In this document: in pieces, positions 11,332-23,229 of the stretch
How the letters are laid out: every line of letters starts with the position of its first letter
Numbering within the stretch: position 1 is the stretch's first letter
Assembly (NCBI GenBank): GCA_018894105.1
Contig: CM032133.1
Location: forward strand, 11,298,501-11,362,500
Direction: 5' to 3'
Length of the DNA: 64,000 bases
DNA from: Jacaranda mimosifolia
Taxonomy: Eukaryota; Streptophyta; Magnoliopsida; Lamiales; Bignoniaceae
Notes under the pieces: model-generated
The model's input: only the letters and a program-made list of their open reading frames with translations
Databases searched by the model: none
What the model was told of the DNA's origin: nothing
Program-made: the position numbers and the translations under genes

Positions 11332-13304
11332 TAAATTCATACTTTAATTTGAATTTTTGGATAGTTGATTCATGTGATGGATTGATCTAAATCTCCAAAC
11401 AATTGATCCAATTTATGGATTTGAGTGTTTGGATGATGTTGTATGTGGCTCCTTTGCTTGATGAATTGATAGCATGCTAATATGTGTTTTAAGTGTTAAT
11501 TCATATGATTAGTATGTTTTAATTCATTGTTGCTAATGTTGAATTTTGATTTAGCATTAGTTGATGTTATAATTGGCCTTAAAGAGTTTTGGTCATCTTT
11601 TGATCCAATTTGATTGGAGTTTATTGGAGATTTTTTAGGAATATGATTCTAACTTGAACTTGAAGTTTGAAGCATGTTTGAGCACTGGAAATTTCATTTT
11701 TGAAAGGTTTTTTAAATCTAAAATTTCATCTATAACGTGTGATTTGATACTTAAGAAGTGTCCTAAATTTTTGGGTGCATAAAAGTTGAACAAAAAATGA
11801 CATGACACAGTCAAAACTTTGAAACGAAGCTGCTGCTAACCTTGGCCAGGTGTAGGCCAGGCAGCAGATGTGCCAGGGCGCACTTGCTGCACAGCTACGA
11901 GCCCAGGCTAGGCCGGTAGTGGACAGTTTCGATTTTGGTGGGTTTTTGTTGTGTTTTTGTGTTCCTTTAGTGACCAAAAGTGTTTTACTTTACACATAGT
12001 AGATCCACAAGTGTTGTGCAAGTTCTCAAAATTATATTTGACATTTTTGATTATTTTTAAAAACTTGTTAAAGTTAATCTCCAAAATTTAGGCAAAAATT
12101 AGATGCATAAATGTTATGCTTATTTTTGCTCAACCAATTAATTATATATAAGATACGTATTTAATTGATGGAATCGAATGTCAATTCTTAATTTATTTAC
12201 TGTTCATTTAATTGTTGAATGGATGATGAATGAATGGGGATGATCATGAGCCTTTAATATTAATTTTATTTGTTTCAAGTTGTTGAAAAAGGTTGTATTA
12301 AATTGGGGCTTGCATGAATCTTAATTTCCATTTTATAAATGTTATAAGAGTAGAATTGCTAGGAGTAAGGATTTCTTTCTCTTGTAAATATTACAAGAAG
12401 ACCATTGGAGGTGAGAAGACCCATGAATGTATGGGGATACACTTATGTAATAGCTAGATTTAATCAACCTATTCAAAATCAACTAGGTAGTGCACCTATG
12501 GCTCTAACTGCACCACTTGGTTAAGGCTCATGGTCATCCCACTGTAGGAGCATGCTAGGCGCATATACTTATTTATGCTTTCCATATCTTATTGATGTAT
12601 GAGATACATAGTTATGATATAGAAAACCTAAATAAAAAGATAAAATTGGTGAGATCTTGGCAAGCAAGAAAATCCCTCCACTTAGAAAGTCTAAGTGCTT
12701 CCAAAATATTAAGTCCAAATAGATATAAATTTAAAGGAGTTTTAATAAATCCATACCTTCTAGCAATAGTATATGGCATGACAATGCTACCACATTTGTG
12801 TGATGTCTCATGGATCGTGGGTCACACTTATGGTGGAAAGCTGTGACCATATACTTAGCATATGATGCACCTTCGATTTGATGCTTCCCATGCATTGGCA
12901 CACGAGTCGTGGGATGACATGGTGCGGTCTCCAATCAAAGTTTGATTAGTAGGTTTGACTTAACACATAGCAGTGTAGATGTCGCATAAGTTATGGGTCT
13001 ATATGAAAAGCGAGGCAAAATATATCAAGAGTTGCATAAGAAGTAATTAGCAAAAGTTGCTTACCTTTCAATTGTTTGTGGATGTCTCACGAGTCGTGGG
13101 TCCACTTACAAGTCCTTAGGGTCTTAATTCTCACTGGGAAATATAATTTTCCAAATTCTTCTAGGGAGTGAAGGATTTGATAAAATAGTATGAGCAAAAC
13201 ATGATTAAAAGACCATAAACATGTTTTCAAATATTAAAATTCAATCACATACTTATATTCTCTTTTTTCACTTTTTGCAAATTTTTGAAATCTTCAAACT
13301 CAAA
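11332..13304 (+). other. Copia-2 leader, about 2 kb, non-coding
   Basis: No protein similarity recognised between the primer site and gag. The stretch is AT-rich with one GC-richer patch near 11820-11930. Three loosely similar segments with GATGTCTCA and CGTGGGTC cores occur near 12800, 12975 and 13080. It is probably the untranslated leader with packaging signals, which is inference. Confidence 0.6.
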
Positions 13305-14148
13305 ATGGCTAAGAATCTACTTAATGCAATTTTGGAAACCAATAAACTAACTGGGCCAAACTTCCGTGATTGGTTGAGAAACCTCAAGATTATTCTAGAT
13401 TCCAAAAAAAAGACTTACGTACTTGATCAAAGTCCGTCAGACACCATTGGCGATGATTGCACCGATGAGGCCCATGAATTGTTCATGAAGTTTGTGGATG
13501 ATGAACTACAAACTAGGTGTCTCATGGTGACTTCTATGACCAATGAGCTCCAAAAGACTCATGAGCATATGAAGCATGCTAGCGAGATCTAAACACACCT
13601 AAAAAAGTTGTATGGTGTTCAAACTAGGCACAAAAGATTTGCTTTGTCTAGTAAGCTCTTTAGGTCTAGAATGGTAGAGGGCTCGAGTGCCCATGATCAC
13701 AAGCTTAAGATGATTGGACTTATCGAGAAACGTGGATAATTGGATGTGATTATGGACAATGACCTCTATATAGATTTGATCTTACAATCATTGCCAAGCT
13801 CGTTCGACCAATTCATTATGAACTTTAACATGTCCAAGCAAGAAGTGATAATTAACGAATTGGTGAACATGTTGATTACCACCGAGGCGATGATGAAAAA
13901 GGATAAGCCTTTTATGCTTGCATCCTTATCCAAGTCTAAGGGCCTCCTAGAAAGAAAAATAAAAGGAAGAAAAGTTCTTTTCTAAAGGAAAGCAAACCTT
14001 GAAAAGTTCGAGGGGAATCAAGAAAAAGAAAGAGGCTAAAACCAATGTGAGTTGTTTCCATTGTGGCGACAAAGGGCATTGGAAAAGGAATTGCAAAGCT
14101 TCCCTAGCAACCCTTGAGAAGGGTATGTACTTTATTGAAGTGCCTTGA
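13305..14148 (+). pseudogene. gag: Copia-2 gag remnant
   Basis: The nucleocapsid/capsid protein that would package the element's RNA. The chosen ATG at 13305 opens MAKNLLNAILETNKLTG..., the usual N-terminus of copia gag (UBN2/retrotran_gag type), with NFRDWLRNLKIILDSKK just after. An in-frame stop at about 13590 and another at about 13738 break it. The middle part (VMVIMDNDLYIDLI-like, LPSSFDQFIMNFNMSK) follows from 13740. A CCHC zinc knuckle CFHCGDKGHWKRNC is intact at about 14053-14094. The frame ends with TGA at 14146-14148. An upstream ATG at 13221 is in frame but adds a hydrophobic stretch not typical of gag, so I prefer 13305. Confidence 0.85.
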
Positions 14149-17100
14149 CGACTAATTCTTCCTCATGAGTATTTGATATCGTATGTGGTCCACACCTTTG
14201 TAATTCGTTATAAAGGATGCAAAGAAGGAGTCTCAATAAAGGGGATATGATCCTCTGCCTTGGAAATGGAGTAAAAGTTTTAGCTATAGTTGAAGGCATA
14301 ATCAAGTTAGACTTGGGGAATGCTTGCATTGTACTTGATCCATGTTATTATATACCTTTTCTTGTTAAGAACATTATTTCTATTCCCATTTTAGATAATG
14401 AAGGATATGATTTTTCTCTATCGAATGGGATGTTGAAAGCATTAACGAATGGTTCTTTAATTGCACAAGGTATATTAAACAATAGATTGTACATACTTGA
14501 TTCTCAACCTTCAGTGATGCACATTCAATCAAGTAAAAGAAAATTAGATAACCACGAAGATGCCATCTTGTGGCATACAAGACTTAGGCATATCTTTAAA
14601 AATAGGATGAGCAAGTTAAAAGCTCTCAAAGCACTAAATGTTAGTAGCATTGAGGACCTTTCTACTTGTGAGTCTTGTTTAAAGGGAAAAATGATCAAAG
14701 CTCCTTTTGTGGCACAAATGGAGCGAACCACAAATCCTTTGGATTTGATCCATACTAATGTTTGTGGCCTACTAAGAGTTAGTGCAAGAGGAGGCTATTC
14801 TTACTTTATCACCTTCACCGATGATCATACTCAGTTTGAACATATGTATCTTATGAAGTACAAGTCCAAAGCCTTTGAAAAGTTCAAAGAGTATAAGAAT
14901 GAAGTAGAAATGCAAAAGGCACTAAGTATTAAAGCTCTTCGATCGGATCAAGAGGGATAACACTTAAGTGTCGAATTTTTGGGTTATCTAAAAGAGAATG
15001 GGATTCTCTCTCAATGAAGTCCACCCAGCACAGCCTAACACAATAGAGTAGCCGAGAGGAAAAAGTGTACCTTGTTGGACATAGTATGTTCCATGATGGG
15101 ATTTTCTGATGTGCTTATATCCATTTGGGGATATGTCTTAGAAACGGTAGCGAGGTTACTAGGGGGATGTTTGGTTTTATTTCCATTTCCATCATTTCTA
15201 AAATTTGAAAAGTTAGTTAGTGGAATTAGTTGAAAATGAGTTTGTATTTGGATGAAATGTTGGAAATGTAATGATTTTGTTGGTTTTAATAAGTTGTAGG
15301 TGGAGAGAGAAAGAAATTATGGAATAGAGAGAGAGGGGGGGAGAGAGAAAAGATATATAAGTTATTGAAGAATATATTTTGAATTTGAAAATGAAAATGA
15401 AAATGAAAATGACGTTGGGTGAAATTTTCTAAAAAGTGATGGTTTTCATTTCTGGAATAGTGAAAATGGAAAAAGTGGGTGTGAAAATAAAACCGAATAG
15501 CCCCTAAATGAAGTACCTTCAAAGTAGGTGCCTAAAACACCATATGAGATATGGTATGGCAAAGCTCTTTCTTACTTTTTTTTAAAAGTTTGGGGGTCTC
15601 CTGCTTACATGAGATGACTAGTAAGAGATAAGTTGGATATTGGATCCATCTTGTACAAGTTTGTGGGATACCCAAGAGAGTCTTTGACTTATTACTTTTA
15701 TGATCCCTCAGAACAAAGGGTGTTTGTTTCAAAGAACACCACCTTTTTGGAAAAAAATATTCTATTAGATAGAAAATGCGTTATTGTTGAACTTGATAAA
15801 GTTCAAGATGATCATAAAATCCCACAAGCAGTGGAAACATGTGAGCATCAAGAGCCAAACACACAACCTCTAAGAAGGTCAAACCGACTCAAGAAGCAAC
15901 CCGAAAGTTTCGAATTCCTTCATACGACAGGTCAATCGGATAGTGATCCAAAGACCTATAAGGAAGCTACGTTGGACATTGACTCGAGAGATTGGCATGA
16001 TGCCATGAAATTCGAAATAGACTCCATATACTCCAATAAAGTATGGACTTTAGTAGATCCACCAAAGGGAATAGTTCCTGTTGGTTGCAAGTGAATCTAT
16101 ATGCAAAAGCTAGGAGTCGATGGAGAGGTAATAACCTTTAAGGCGCGACTAGTAGCAAAAGATTATACTCAAAGACCCGGTATCGATTTCAAGAAAACCT
16201 TTTCACCGGTCACAATGCCTAAGTCCATTCGGATCTTACTTGCCATAGATGTGGTAAATGGATGTGAAAATCATTTTCCTCAATGGAAACATTGAAGATA
16301 AAATCTATACGGAGCAACTACAAGGTTTTACATTTAAAGAGAGTGAGCAAAAAGTTTGCAAACTCGAGAGATCTATTTATGGACTCAAGCAAGCATCCCA
16401 AAGTTGGAACATACATTTTGATAAGCCAGTCAAATCGTTTGGCTTTGTCAAAAATGTGTATGAACCTAGTGTGTACAAAAAGGCTAGTGGAGTAGTATAC
16501 AGATTATTGTGCTTTATGTCGATGACATTCTTCTCATTGGAAATGGGAAAGAAATGTTACAGTACACAAAAGCATGGTTATCTACTCAATTCTCCATGAA
16601 GGATTTGGGAGAAACGTCCTATGTATTAGGAATATGTATCTATAGAGAGAGATCGAGAAGAATATTGGGGCTTTCCCAAACCCCGTACATTAACAAGATA
16701 CTAAAGAGGTTTAGTACGAAAGAATCCAAGAAGGGATTCTTTCCTATGGGACACGGTATTCGTCTCTCTATGTTATGGCCCCTAAGACAAAGGAAAAGAG
16801 ATAGAAGATGTCCCACATACCTTTATCCATCCGCTATTAGAAGCATAATGTATGTCGTTCAATGTACAATATTAGATGTGGCACACGCTCTAAATGTTAC
16901 AAGCCGTTTCTAGTCCAACCCTGGTGAGAGTCATTGGATGGCCATTAAAGAAATCCTTAAGTACTTGTGAAGGACTAAGGATTTATTTTTGGTATACGGT
17001 AATGGTGAATTGAAACCAGAGGGATTTTCGGAAACTAGTTTTCAATTCGATGTAGATGACCTAAAATCCACTTCTGGATTTATGTTTTGCCTCAATGCCT

Positions 17101-17348
17101 GTGCGGTGAGTTAAAAGGGTTCAAAATAAGACACCACAACTTATTCAACCACCGAGGCAGAATACATTGCGGTGTTGGAAGCTGCAAAGGAAGGAGTTTG
17201 GATCAAAAACTTCATCTAAGAGTTAGATATAGTGCCTAGCATTATTGAGCCTGTAGTTGTCTTCTGTGACAACAACGATGCAGTTGTACAATCTAAGGAG
17301 CTAAGATCTTATTAGAGATCTAAGGATATTTTGAGGTGATATCATTTA
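14149..17348 (+). pseudogene. pol: Copia-2 pol remnant (protease, integrase, RT, RNase H)
   Basis: A decayed Ty1/copia polyprotein. Protease: the active-site region at about 14165-14205 reads VFDIVCGPHLC, where D(T/S)G would be expected, so the catalytic glycine is lost. A 247-residue open stretch (14217-14960) holds the pre-integrase zinc motif (LWHTRLRH ... CESCLKGK) and the integrase core, with NVCGLL where DVCG is usual and FTDDHTQF retained. The core is interrupted at 15162 by a MITE. Then come the integrase tail (GYPRESLTYYFYDPSEQ, from 15633), RT (a TGA replaces the Trp of GCKWIY at about 16092; DVKIIFLNGNIED from 16261; YVDDILLIGNG from 16513 intact) and RNase H (STTEAEYIA near 17150). 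A short deletion lies near 16250. At 17348 pol jumps into mid-LTR. Not functional. Confidence 0.9.
15162..15503 (+). mobile_element. MITE-1, Tourist-like (PIF/Harbinger type), 342 bp
   Basis: Inserted in the copia integrase gene. Ends are GGGGGATGTTTGGTTTTATTT and, inverted, GGGCTATTCGGTTTTATTTT. The 3-bp duplication CTA (15159-15161, 15504-15506) is confirmed by the empty site in the other pol copy, GGTTACTAAATG at 1527-1538. The interior is non-coding, with GA-rich and GAAAAT repeats. The terminal motif and 3-bp duplication fit non-autonomous PIF/Harbinger elements. Confidence 0.85.
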
Positions 17349-18269
17349 ACTTAAAGAGTTAAGTTAACAATAACTAGCTTAAAGAGTTGAGCCAATTGAT
17401 TTAAGAGTTAAGTCAAAGGTTAATTAATTAAATTAAAATATTTAATTTAATTAAAATGAAGAATCAATTTTGGAGGGAAAATTCAAATGAAATGTTCATT
17501 TGGAGTGCATTTAGAATTTATTTTGACGACATTTCATATGATGAAATGAAGATTCCGAATGAAATTCAATTGTAACTTAAATTCACATGCAACTTGCTTG
17601 CAAGTTGGCAAGCAAGTTGGAGCCAACCATAAGGGAGGTGTGATTCCACCTAAACATCACACCTTTCCTCCATCTATATATAGATATAGAGGGTGGCCGG
17701 CCAAACCTGTGTTTTATATAAGCATTTTAGATCTAATTGTTAGATTCTCTCATTCAATCCAATTTTTCATGTGTTGCATTATGTGTTGAAGCTTCACATT
17801 TTCTTCATCTCCTACCTCCAAAATCAGCCTTCATCATCTCATAGCTCTTCTTTGTTCTGCAACTAACATAGGAGAGATTTGAATTGTTCATTGGTGTATG
17901 GATCTTATCATTAGAGGCAAAACAATTGGATTGCTAGCCTGTTGGAGATCCCTTTTTGGGCAGAAATTTAGAGGCATTATTGGAGTGCCTTTCGAAGTTC
18001 TGATTTGGCTGAAAATTTTACTGTAGCTTCATCGAGGTGTTGCTGATTTCATTTCCAATTTTGAGTTGATTTGGTTGGGCAAAAGTTGGCCACATACTAG
18101 TACACTAGGAGGAGACTGCAGTGAATTGTTCAATCATCTCTGCACTTTCTCGGTTAGATTTTTCGTTTGAGGTCATTTTCTGACCTAAATCCTTGGGGAG
18201 GTGTGATCAAGTTTGATTTCAGTTTGTAAATGTTTTATAATTGGATCCTTGGCTCACACCTTTTTCCAG
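17349..18269 (+). repeat. Copia LTR, 3' portion
   Basis: Begins inside the hairpin row (AACTTAAAGAGTTAAGTTAAC) directly after RNase H sequence and runs to the LTR end (ACACCTTTTTCCA). TATATATAG is at about 17686-17694. The first about 1.25 kb of this LTR and the pol tail have been deleted. Confidence 0.8.
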
Positions 18270-18874
18270 CCAACATATGTGATACACAAGCATTTTTGAT
18301 CTAATTGTCAGATTCTCCCTTTCCCTCTAATTTTACATGTGTTGCCTCGTGTGTTGAAGCTTCACATTTTTCTTTATCTACTATCTCCAAAATTTGGCCT
18401 CTTCATACTTTGATCTCTTCCTTATTTTCTAGCTAACATAGAAGAGATTTAGATTGTCCATTGGTGTGTGGTTCTTGTCATTAGAGACAAAACAATTGGA
18501 TTGCTAGTCTTTTGGAGATCCTCTGTTTGGGCAGAAACTTCATGGCATTTCTAGAGTGACTTCAAATTTTATGATTTGGATGATTTTTTTATTGAAGGTT
18601 CATCAAGGTGTTGGTGATCTCCTATCCAAATTCCAGCCAATTCCAAGGTGTTTTGGTTGGAAAAAGGTTGTCCACAAGCTTCTGCGCCAAGGGAGACTGC
18701 ATTGAAAGAGTTCAAGCAAATCTTCATCTCTTTGGTCAGATTTTGCTATCAAGGTAAATTTTTTACCTAAATCCACTTTAGTAGCATGAATTACATCCTT
18801 GGGAAGGTGCAATCAAGTTAGATTTCAGTTTTTAAATGTTTTATAATTGGATCCTTAGCTTACACCTTTTTTCA
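18270..18874 (+). repeat. Copia-2 terminal LTR, 3' portion
   Basis: Starts in mid-LTR at GCCAACATATGTGATACAC (compare 5711) and ends with TTTTTTCA followed by the duplication ATACC. It is the right-hand terminus of Copia-2. It lacks the hairpin row and the TATA-like box. Confidence 0.8.
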
Positions 18875-20573
18875 ATACCTTGACTCTTCCTTGACTATTT
18901 TGTAGGTCATCCAGGTTGAGACTGGGTGTGAACTACTTAGATATGGATGTTTGTGAGATCCAAGATAGGATCCATCTCTTCGTCATTGTAAAGGGCGAGT
19001 GCATCTCCTATGTATTCTATAATGATATAGATTCTAAGGAGTTCTTGCGCAAGGCAGTGTGACAATTTGGAAAAGGAGCTCTCCAGAGATGAGTTTATAA
19101 ATCAGAAATGAACATTGGGATTAGAAACACAGTTATCGAGGCTATTAGGGAGTTGACAAATTTCTTGCCCTAGGCCTCTTGCGAGAGATAGGAGACGAAA
19201 GGACCATGTTTGCATGGTAAGCATAGAGCTAGAATGGTTCACCAAGAGCATATTCATTTCAATCAATTAGTTAGGCTCCATGTGCTTGAGGCTAGACATC
19301 GACTATGGAGATTGGGTACTCTTCAATTAATAGAGATTAATTGAATAAGTTATTAGTTTGAGGGAGTTCAAACTAATACAAATATTTCAATATTCAAAAT
19401 ATCACAATCATTGTGAGCCCATGTCTAATGAATGGAAGAACCTAATAGGTCACACACAAAATCCTAAAGGAAGTTCTATTTGATAGAAGGAATTTTCTAA
19501 GAGTTAGAAAACTTAATGTGACCGTTTTTACTGAGAAACATTGGTTGGCTAATTTTTAGTCATTTTAGCTTGATTGATTTAATTGTTAAATTGACCAAAG
19601 TAATTTAAGAAGTTAAATTAGACCAATTTAATTAAGGAGTTAATTTAATTGGTGCTATATGATAATTAATTAGTCAAGTTAACTTAAGGAGTTAATTTGA
19701 CACCTTCTAGTTTAAAGTGTTAACTTAGATGACTAAAGGAGTTAATTGAAGACCAATTAGTTAAATTAAAGTGTTAATTTAATCAATGTGAGGAATATTA
19801 CTTGGAGCGAAATTCAAATAAAGGAGTTCATTTGAGGTGCATTTAGAATTAATTTGGATGACATTTCTTGAGATGAAATGAAGATTTCAAATTAAATTCA
19901 AATGTAAGTAAAATTCACATTTCACATGTAAGTGGTTTGCTTAGTTGGCACACCACCTCATAGAGGGTGTGATGTCAACTTACATCACACCTCCAACTCT
20001 CTAAATAGAAGAGGTGGTCGGCCACTTGGAGAAACCTCAACAAGTGTGATCTACTCATGTGTTGAAGTTTCACACATTTCTCACCATCCTCTCCATAATT
20101 TTGGTGTTCTCACTTCTTTTTCCTCTAGTGATCTAGCTAATTAGTGAAAGATTGTAAACTGCCTTGGGTGTGTGGATCATAACATTAGAGGCTTCATGAT
20201 TAGGGAGTTTTGCTCTTGAAGATATACTACAGTGCAGAAGAGGCTAAATTGGAGGCTTTGTTAATTTTTGTTTTTGTTGAAATTTTTACTTGAGATCCTC
20301 AAAGGTGTTGAGGTGTTGCTATCCAAATTTCAGCTTAATTTGGAGGTGATTTGCTTGGGCAATTGTTGCCCGTTCTCTGCTATGCTAGGATTGATAGTTT
20401 TGAAGTATTCACTCTTATCATCTATTTCTACCTTGGAGTTAAGCTATCAAGATATTCTTCTGCAACCAAATCTATCTTAGTGGCATGATTAGATCCTTAG
20501 ATGAGGTGTAGTCAAGTTTTTATTTAGATATTTTTGCTTTGTAACTTGGATCCTTGTACTGCACTTTACTTCA
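18875..20573 (+). repeat. Copia-1 3' LTR, second part
   Basis: Resumes the LTR broken at 4078; the first five bases are the ATACC duplication. It includes a degraded hairpin row (about 19570-19770) and ends CACTTTACTTCA at 20573, after which minus-strand gypsy coding sequence begins. More diverged than the other copies, as expected for the older, outer element. Confidence 0.8.
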
Positions 20574-22704
20574 TCCCTAACTAGCAACTCACACACAAAA
20601 CAAGCAGGCACACAAATTCTATTGCCATGAAACAAAAAACCTTCATGTCTGTAGAATTTATTAAATGCACCAAGCTCACAGGCAATATACAAATTAAAAA
20701 AGTCAACATTAGTTACATACATATCTTTAAATTGCTCAAATCCTAACAACTTTTATGTAAGTGTAGTGCTTAAAGCTTATCTCCTAGACAATGCATTAGC
20801 AACTATGTTTTCCTTACCCTGCTTATAGCAAATAACATATGGAAAAACCTCAACAAATTATACCCATTTAGCATGCCTTTTATTTAATTTTATTTGGGTC
20901 CCTTTAAATGCTTCAAACATTCAAGATCAGTATGTATAACATATTCTTTAGGAAGCACGTAATGTTGCTAAACATCTAATGCACGAACTAAGGCATATAA
21001 TTCCTTATCATAAGTGGAATATCTAAGCTAGGCACCACTCAACTTCACACTAAAGTATGCAATGAGACATTTTTCTTGCATTGAAACAGCACTAATCCTA
21101 ATCCCAAATGCATCACATTCAATCTCCAAAGTCATATTAAAATCAAGTAAAATAAGAATAGGAGCATAACACAATTTATCTTTCAATGTATTGAATACAT
21201 GTTCTTGTTCCTTTTCCCATATATGCTCAACTTACTTCTTTCTTAATAATCTCAATCAATGGAGCAGCCATAGTAGAAAACCATGCACAACCTCCTATAA
21301 AAGCTAGCTAAATCCATGAAAACTCCTCACTTTACTAACTGCCTTAAGCATTGGTCATTCCTTAATAGTCTTCACCTTTTCCTTATCTACCTCAATGCCA
21401 AGTGTACTTACAACAAACCAAAGAAATATAAGTCTATCTATGCAAAAAGTACATTTCTTAAGGTTCCCGTACAACTTCTCCTTCCTAAGAACAATCAAAA
21501 TAGTCCTAACATACATTATATGATCACCTAAGCATTTATTGAATATCAAGATATCATCAAAATAAACAACAATAAATTTACCCAAAAATCATGCAATACT
21601 TGGTTCATTAATCTCATAAAAGTACTAGGTGCATCAGTCAAACCTACTAGCATAATCTACAATTCAACCCTAGGTTTTATCCTAATTTGATGATAACCAC
21701 TTTTCAAATCAATCTTAGTGAAAATGCATGCACCATGTAATTCCGCAAGCATATCATCTAACCTAGGGATAAAAGAGTGATACTTAACTGTAATTTTGTT
21801 AACTACTCTAAAATCCACGCATATCCACCAAGTTCCTTCTTTCTTTGGAACTAATAGCACAGATATAGCACATGGATTCATGCTCTCCCCTACATGTCCT
21901 TTTGCTAACAACTCCTCCACTTGCCTTTGAAGCTCCTTTGTCTCCTTTGGATTACTTCTATAGGCTGGTCGGTTAGGAATTTGAGATCCAGGTACCAAGT
22001 CGATTTGATGCTTAATTCCTCTCAATTGTGGTAAACTCGTAGGCATCTCATCAGGGAATATATCATCAAACCCCTGCAATAAAGAGACAAAAACACTAAG
22101 CAAATTGGGGTTAAGGTTAGTTTCAGATAATAAAACCTCCGTACACCTAACCACTGTCAAAGCTCTCTTCCCTAGGAAAGCATTCTTTAAATCTCTCTCT
22201 TTTGCATAGAAACATTGCTTTTTCTCAACTTTTTCACTCTTCACTAACTCTTTCTTTTCACTCCCTTCACTTTTCTCATTATTTTCTCTCTTTCCACTCA
22301 CTAACTTTTTCTCTCCTACACATCCTTCTTTCTTATTTTCACTTGTGTAATCACTCACCATTGGGCCTTTATCTTTGTTCTTTTCTCACACGGACTTTTT
22401 TCTCTAATTAATTTTTTTACCCTCACTACTCGAACTCCCGTGAGAAGATTGTTGAATTTTAATCTAGTCATGGTAAACTTCCTTTGATGATAGAGGCACA
22501 AGAGAGAATTTCTATCCATTATGCTCAAAAGAGTACCTATTCTTGTACCTATCATGCATTAAATGCCTATTAAATTGCATGGCCTACCTAACATATATAG
22601 TCAACTTGTATAAGTAATACATTACAAACCACCTCATCATTATATCTCCCAATAGTAAAAGCTACCACAACCTGCCTAGTAGCTTTGCAAATTTGGCTAA
22701 GTTA
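20574..22704 (-). pseudogene. Ty3/gypsy pol remnant (protease to integrase start)
   Basis: Reading leftwards from 22704: an aspartic-protease-domain end (KATRQVVVAFTIGRYNDEV, then FNRHLMHDRYKNRYSFEH); a charged linker; RT from about 22110 (DLVPGSQIPNRPAYRSNP, LLVPKKEGTWWICVDFRVVNK, FTKIDLKSGYHQIRI) and VVYFDDILIFNK at about 21565, so the YFDD catalytic motif is kept; RNase H (IECDA, DKELYALVRAL, IHTDLE) at about 21140-20900; and the RNase H-integrase linker up to 20574. Several stops and frameshifts. Style resembles Reina-like chromoviruses. It is cut at 20574 by Copia-1, and integrase probably continues left of the window. Confidence 0.85.
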
Positions 22705-23215
22705 TTTATTGAAGAGATGCATTGAGAATGCGCTGAGGAAGAAAACAAAAAGTCAAGAAGTCAAAAGAATGAAGTTGGACAGCCCATCACCTTATGTAGG
22801 GCTTGAAAAGGTCCAAGAAGGCCAAAAGAAGTCCTAAACGTGTGGAACTCATAAAGAAAAGAAAAAGTTGTGACCAAGTCAAGATCTTATTACTAATTGG
22901 ATTTGGGTTTGGATTATTATCCATGGGCCTAGTCTATGTCTTATTTTAATTAGAGCTTACAAGGAGAGTATAAATACTCTCTTAAAAATGTGTATGAGTA
23001 GATTTTTAATTGATATTGTTTTATTTTCCGTGTTTTTCTCTCAAGAAAAACCACTGCTTTGCTTGTTGCATTTGAAATTGAATAAGTTCGTTCAAGGTAC
23101 TAATTCTTTCTAGTGCTTATTCAATTTTTAATTTTTATTCCTAATTATTTGCGTTTCTAGGAACAAGTATCTTAGGGGTTTAATAGGGAGGTTTTTTTGT
23201 TCTAGGATTTATACA
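22705..23215 (+). repeat. LTR-like sequence, unassigned
   Basis: Non-coding. It contains a promoter-like TATAAATAC at 22969-22977 and ends ...TTATACAATATCAG, which resembles an LTR end plus a tRNA-iMet primer site. TTTAT occurs on both sides (about 22700-22704 and 23221-23225) but the termini are not a clean TG...CA. It sits between two unrelated gypsy fragments. It may be a decayed solo LTR. Confidence 0.35.
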
Positions 23216-23229
23216 ATATCAGTTTATGT

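Larger units (their letters stand above)
4079..18874 (+). mobile_element. Copia-2: copia element nested in the Copia-1 LTR
   Basis: The outer ends are a slightly mutated LTR start (TATTGGAATAATGCC, G to A in the TG) and an LTR end (TTTTTTCA). Both are flanked by the 5-bp duplication ATACC. Inside is a chain rather than a simple element: LTR (4079-5935), a scrap of pol tail (5936-6040), a nearly whole LTR (6041-11316), primer site, leader, gag, pol (to 17348), then two partial LTRs (17349-18269 and 18270-18874). I read this as a tandem LTR-internal-LTR array shortened by several deletions; that order of events is inference. Confidence 0.8.
1..20573 (+). mobile_element. Copia-1: outer Ty1/copia element, rearranged and interrupted
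   Basis: This element runs in from the left edge. It has a 5' LTR (1-757 visible), a damaged interior (758-3554) and a 3' LTR split into 3555-4078 and 18880-20573. The two LTR halves add up to about 2.2 kb, the length of the solo copies further right. The split is caused by Copia-2, flanked by ATACC at 4074-4078 and 18875-18879. Gag and the first part of pol are missing and an inverted LTR piece sits in their place. Sequence after 20573 is minus-strand gypsy pol, so Copia-1 probably inserted into a gypsy element whose other half lies left of the window; that is inference. The outer duplication cannot be checked because the left end is outside. Confidence 0.8.
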
